Assembly: GCF_028293085.1 (NCBI RefSeq)
Contig: NZ_JAQGLC010000047.1
Coordinates: 1-46,563, forward strand
Direction: 5' to 3'
From: Sphingomonas bacterium
GTDB lineage: Bacteria; Pseudomonadota; Alphaproteobacteria; Sphingomonadales; Sphingomonadaceae
Length of the DNA stretch: 46,563 bases
Made by a program: the position numbers and the translations under genes. How positions within the stretch are numbered: position 1 is the first letter of the stretch; every line of letters starts with the position of its first letter. The notes under the pieces were generated by a model, which saw only the letters and a program-made list of their open reading frames with translations, searched no databases and was not told the origin of the DNA. Of the stretch, positions 44,658 to 46,563 are shown piece by piece.

Positions 44658-44841
44658 TGGGATCTCCATTCGCCCGGTGCGGGCAGCATCTGTTGCAGGA
44701 GGGGCTTAGAAGCAACGCCGGTGCGTCGACAACCCGGCCACGTGTCGAAATTTTGGGCGCGATGTGGTTTGCCAATTCGGCCGCCAAGCACTACATGCGC
44801 CACCGAAATCCCCCGCATTCGAATGATGGAGCCGATCGGCG

Positions 44842-46521
<1,680 letters not shown>

Positions 46522-46527
46522 ACACGC

Positions 46528-46553
46528 GGCGCCGGGCCGCCGGGCTCGGCGCC
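46528..46553 (+). terminator. GC-rich hairpin after ettA
   Basis: GGCGCCG (46528-46534) pairs with CGGCGCC (46547-46553) seven bases after the ettA stop. There is no T-run in the few bases left in the window, so assignment as a terminator is tentative. Confidence 0.4.
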
Positions 46554-46563
46554 GATTCTATCG

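Overview
The window looks like the chromosome of a high-GC alphaproteobacterium of the Sphingomonas / Sphingomonadaceae type. The evidence is the codon use, a TonB-dependent receptor of the Xanthomonas/Caulobacter subfamily, a PF04820 flavin-halogenase cluster next to glycoside hydrolases, and palindrome-rich intergenic repeats. The taxon is inferred from style; no marker gene was compared. The first ~335 bases do not fit the rest. They encode a fragment of a VUT/YhhQ-family transporter with an actinobacterial flavour, fused abruptly to a headless histidine kinase, which suggests a contig-edge chimera.

Layout. 1-8.6 kb is housekeeping or mixed: partial histidine kinase, polysaccharide deacetylase, a CAT-anticodon tRNA, an SDR oxidoreductase, a sorbosone-dehydrogenase-like lipoprotein, tRNA-Pro followed by one AT-richer orphan gene, a SulP transporter, a DUF808 membrane protein and an AAC(3)-I-type acetyltransferase. 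8.6-13.3 kb holds an MFS-GH43 operon, a secreted unknown protein and a Gfo/Idh/MocA oxidoreductase, followed by a ~290 bp mosaic of perfect hairpins. 13.6-17.8 kb is a complete tripartite drug-efflux operon (EmrB-, EmrA- and NodT-like).

18.2-42.8 kb is a polysaccharide-utilisation region. A GH10 xylanase - secreted CBM-like protein - GH3 operon is divergent from a LacI-family regulator. Next come a JmjC-like hydroxylase, a GH9 enzyme at the end of an operon of four flavin-halogenase-like genes, a large TonB-dependent receptor, a DUF6445 oxygenase with a fifth halogenase-like gene, a secreted aldose 1-epimerase, a GH2 beta-glucuronidase and a YghZ-type aldo/keto reductase. The likely flow is: outer-membrane import of xylan or glucuronic-acid-containing oligosaccharides, periplasmic hydrolysis (GH10, GH3, GH2, GH9), MFS uptake, then cytoplasmic GH43 cleavage and sugar metabolism. 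At least five intergenic sites share a 14-bp near-palindrome (pattern TGnTA[C/G]CGnTAnCA) suited to a LacI-family protein, so much of this region may be one regulon.

The most unusual part is 26.6-38.6 kb. Three halogenase paralogues keep all catalytic signatures, while two have lost key residues but keep intact reading frames. They are packed into 4-bp-overlap operons with a hydrolase, beside two different putative Fe(II)/2-oxoglutarate oxygenases and the receptor. No flavin reductase, NRPS or PKS is present. The function of this assembly cannot be read from the sequence; tailoring of an aromatic group, or of a protein or peptide linked to the receptor, is a hypothesis.

42.9-46.5 kb returns to ordinary genes: a small lipoprotein, a secreted M28 metallopeptidase and an EttA-type ABC-F protein.
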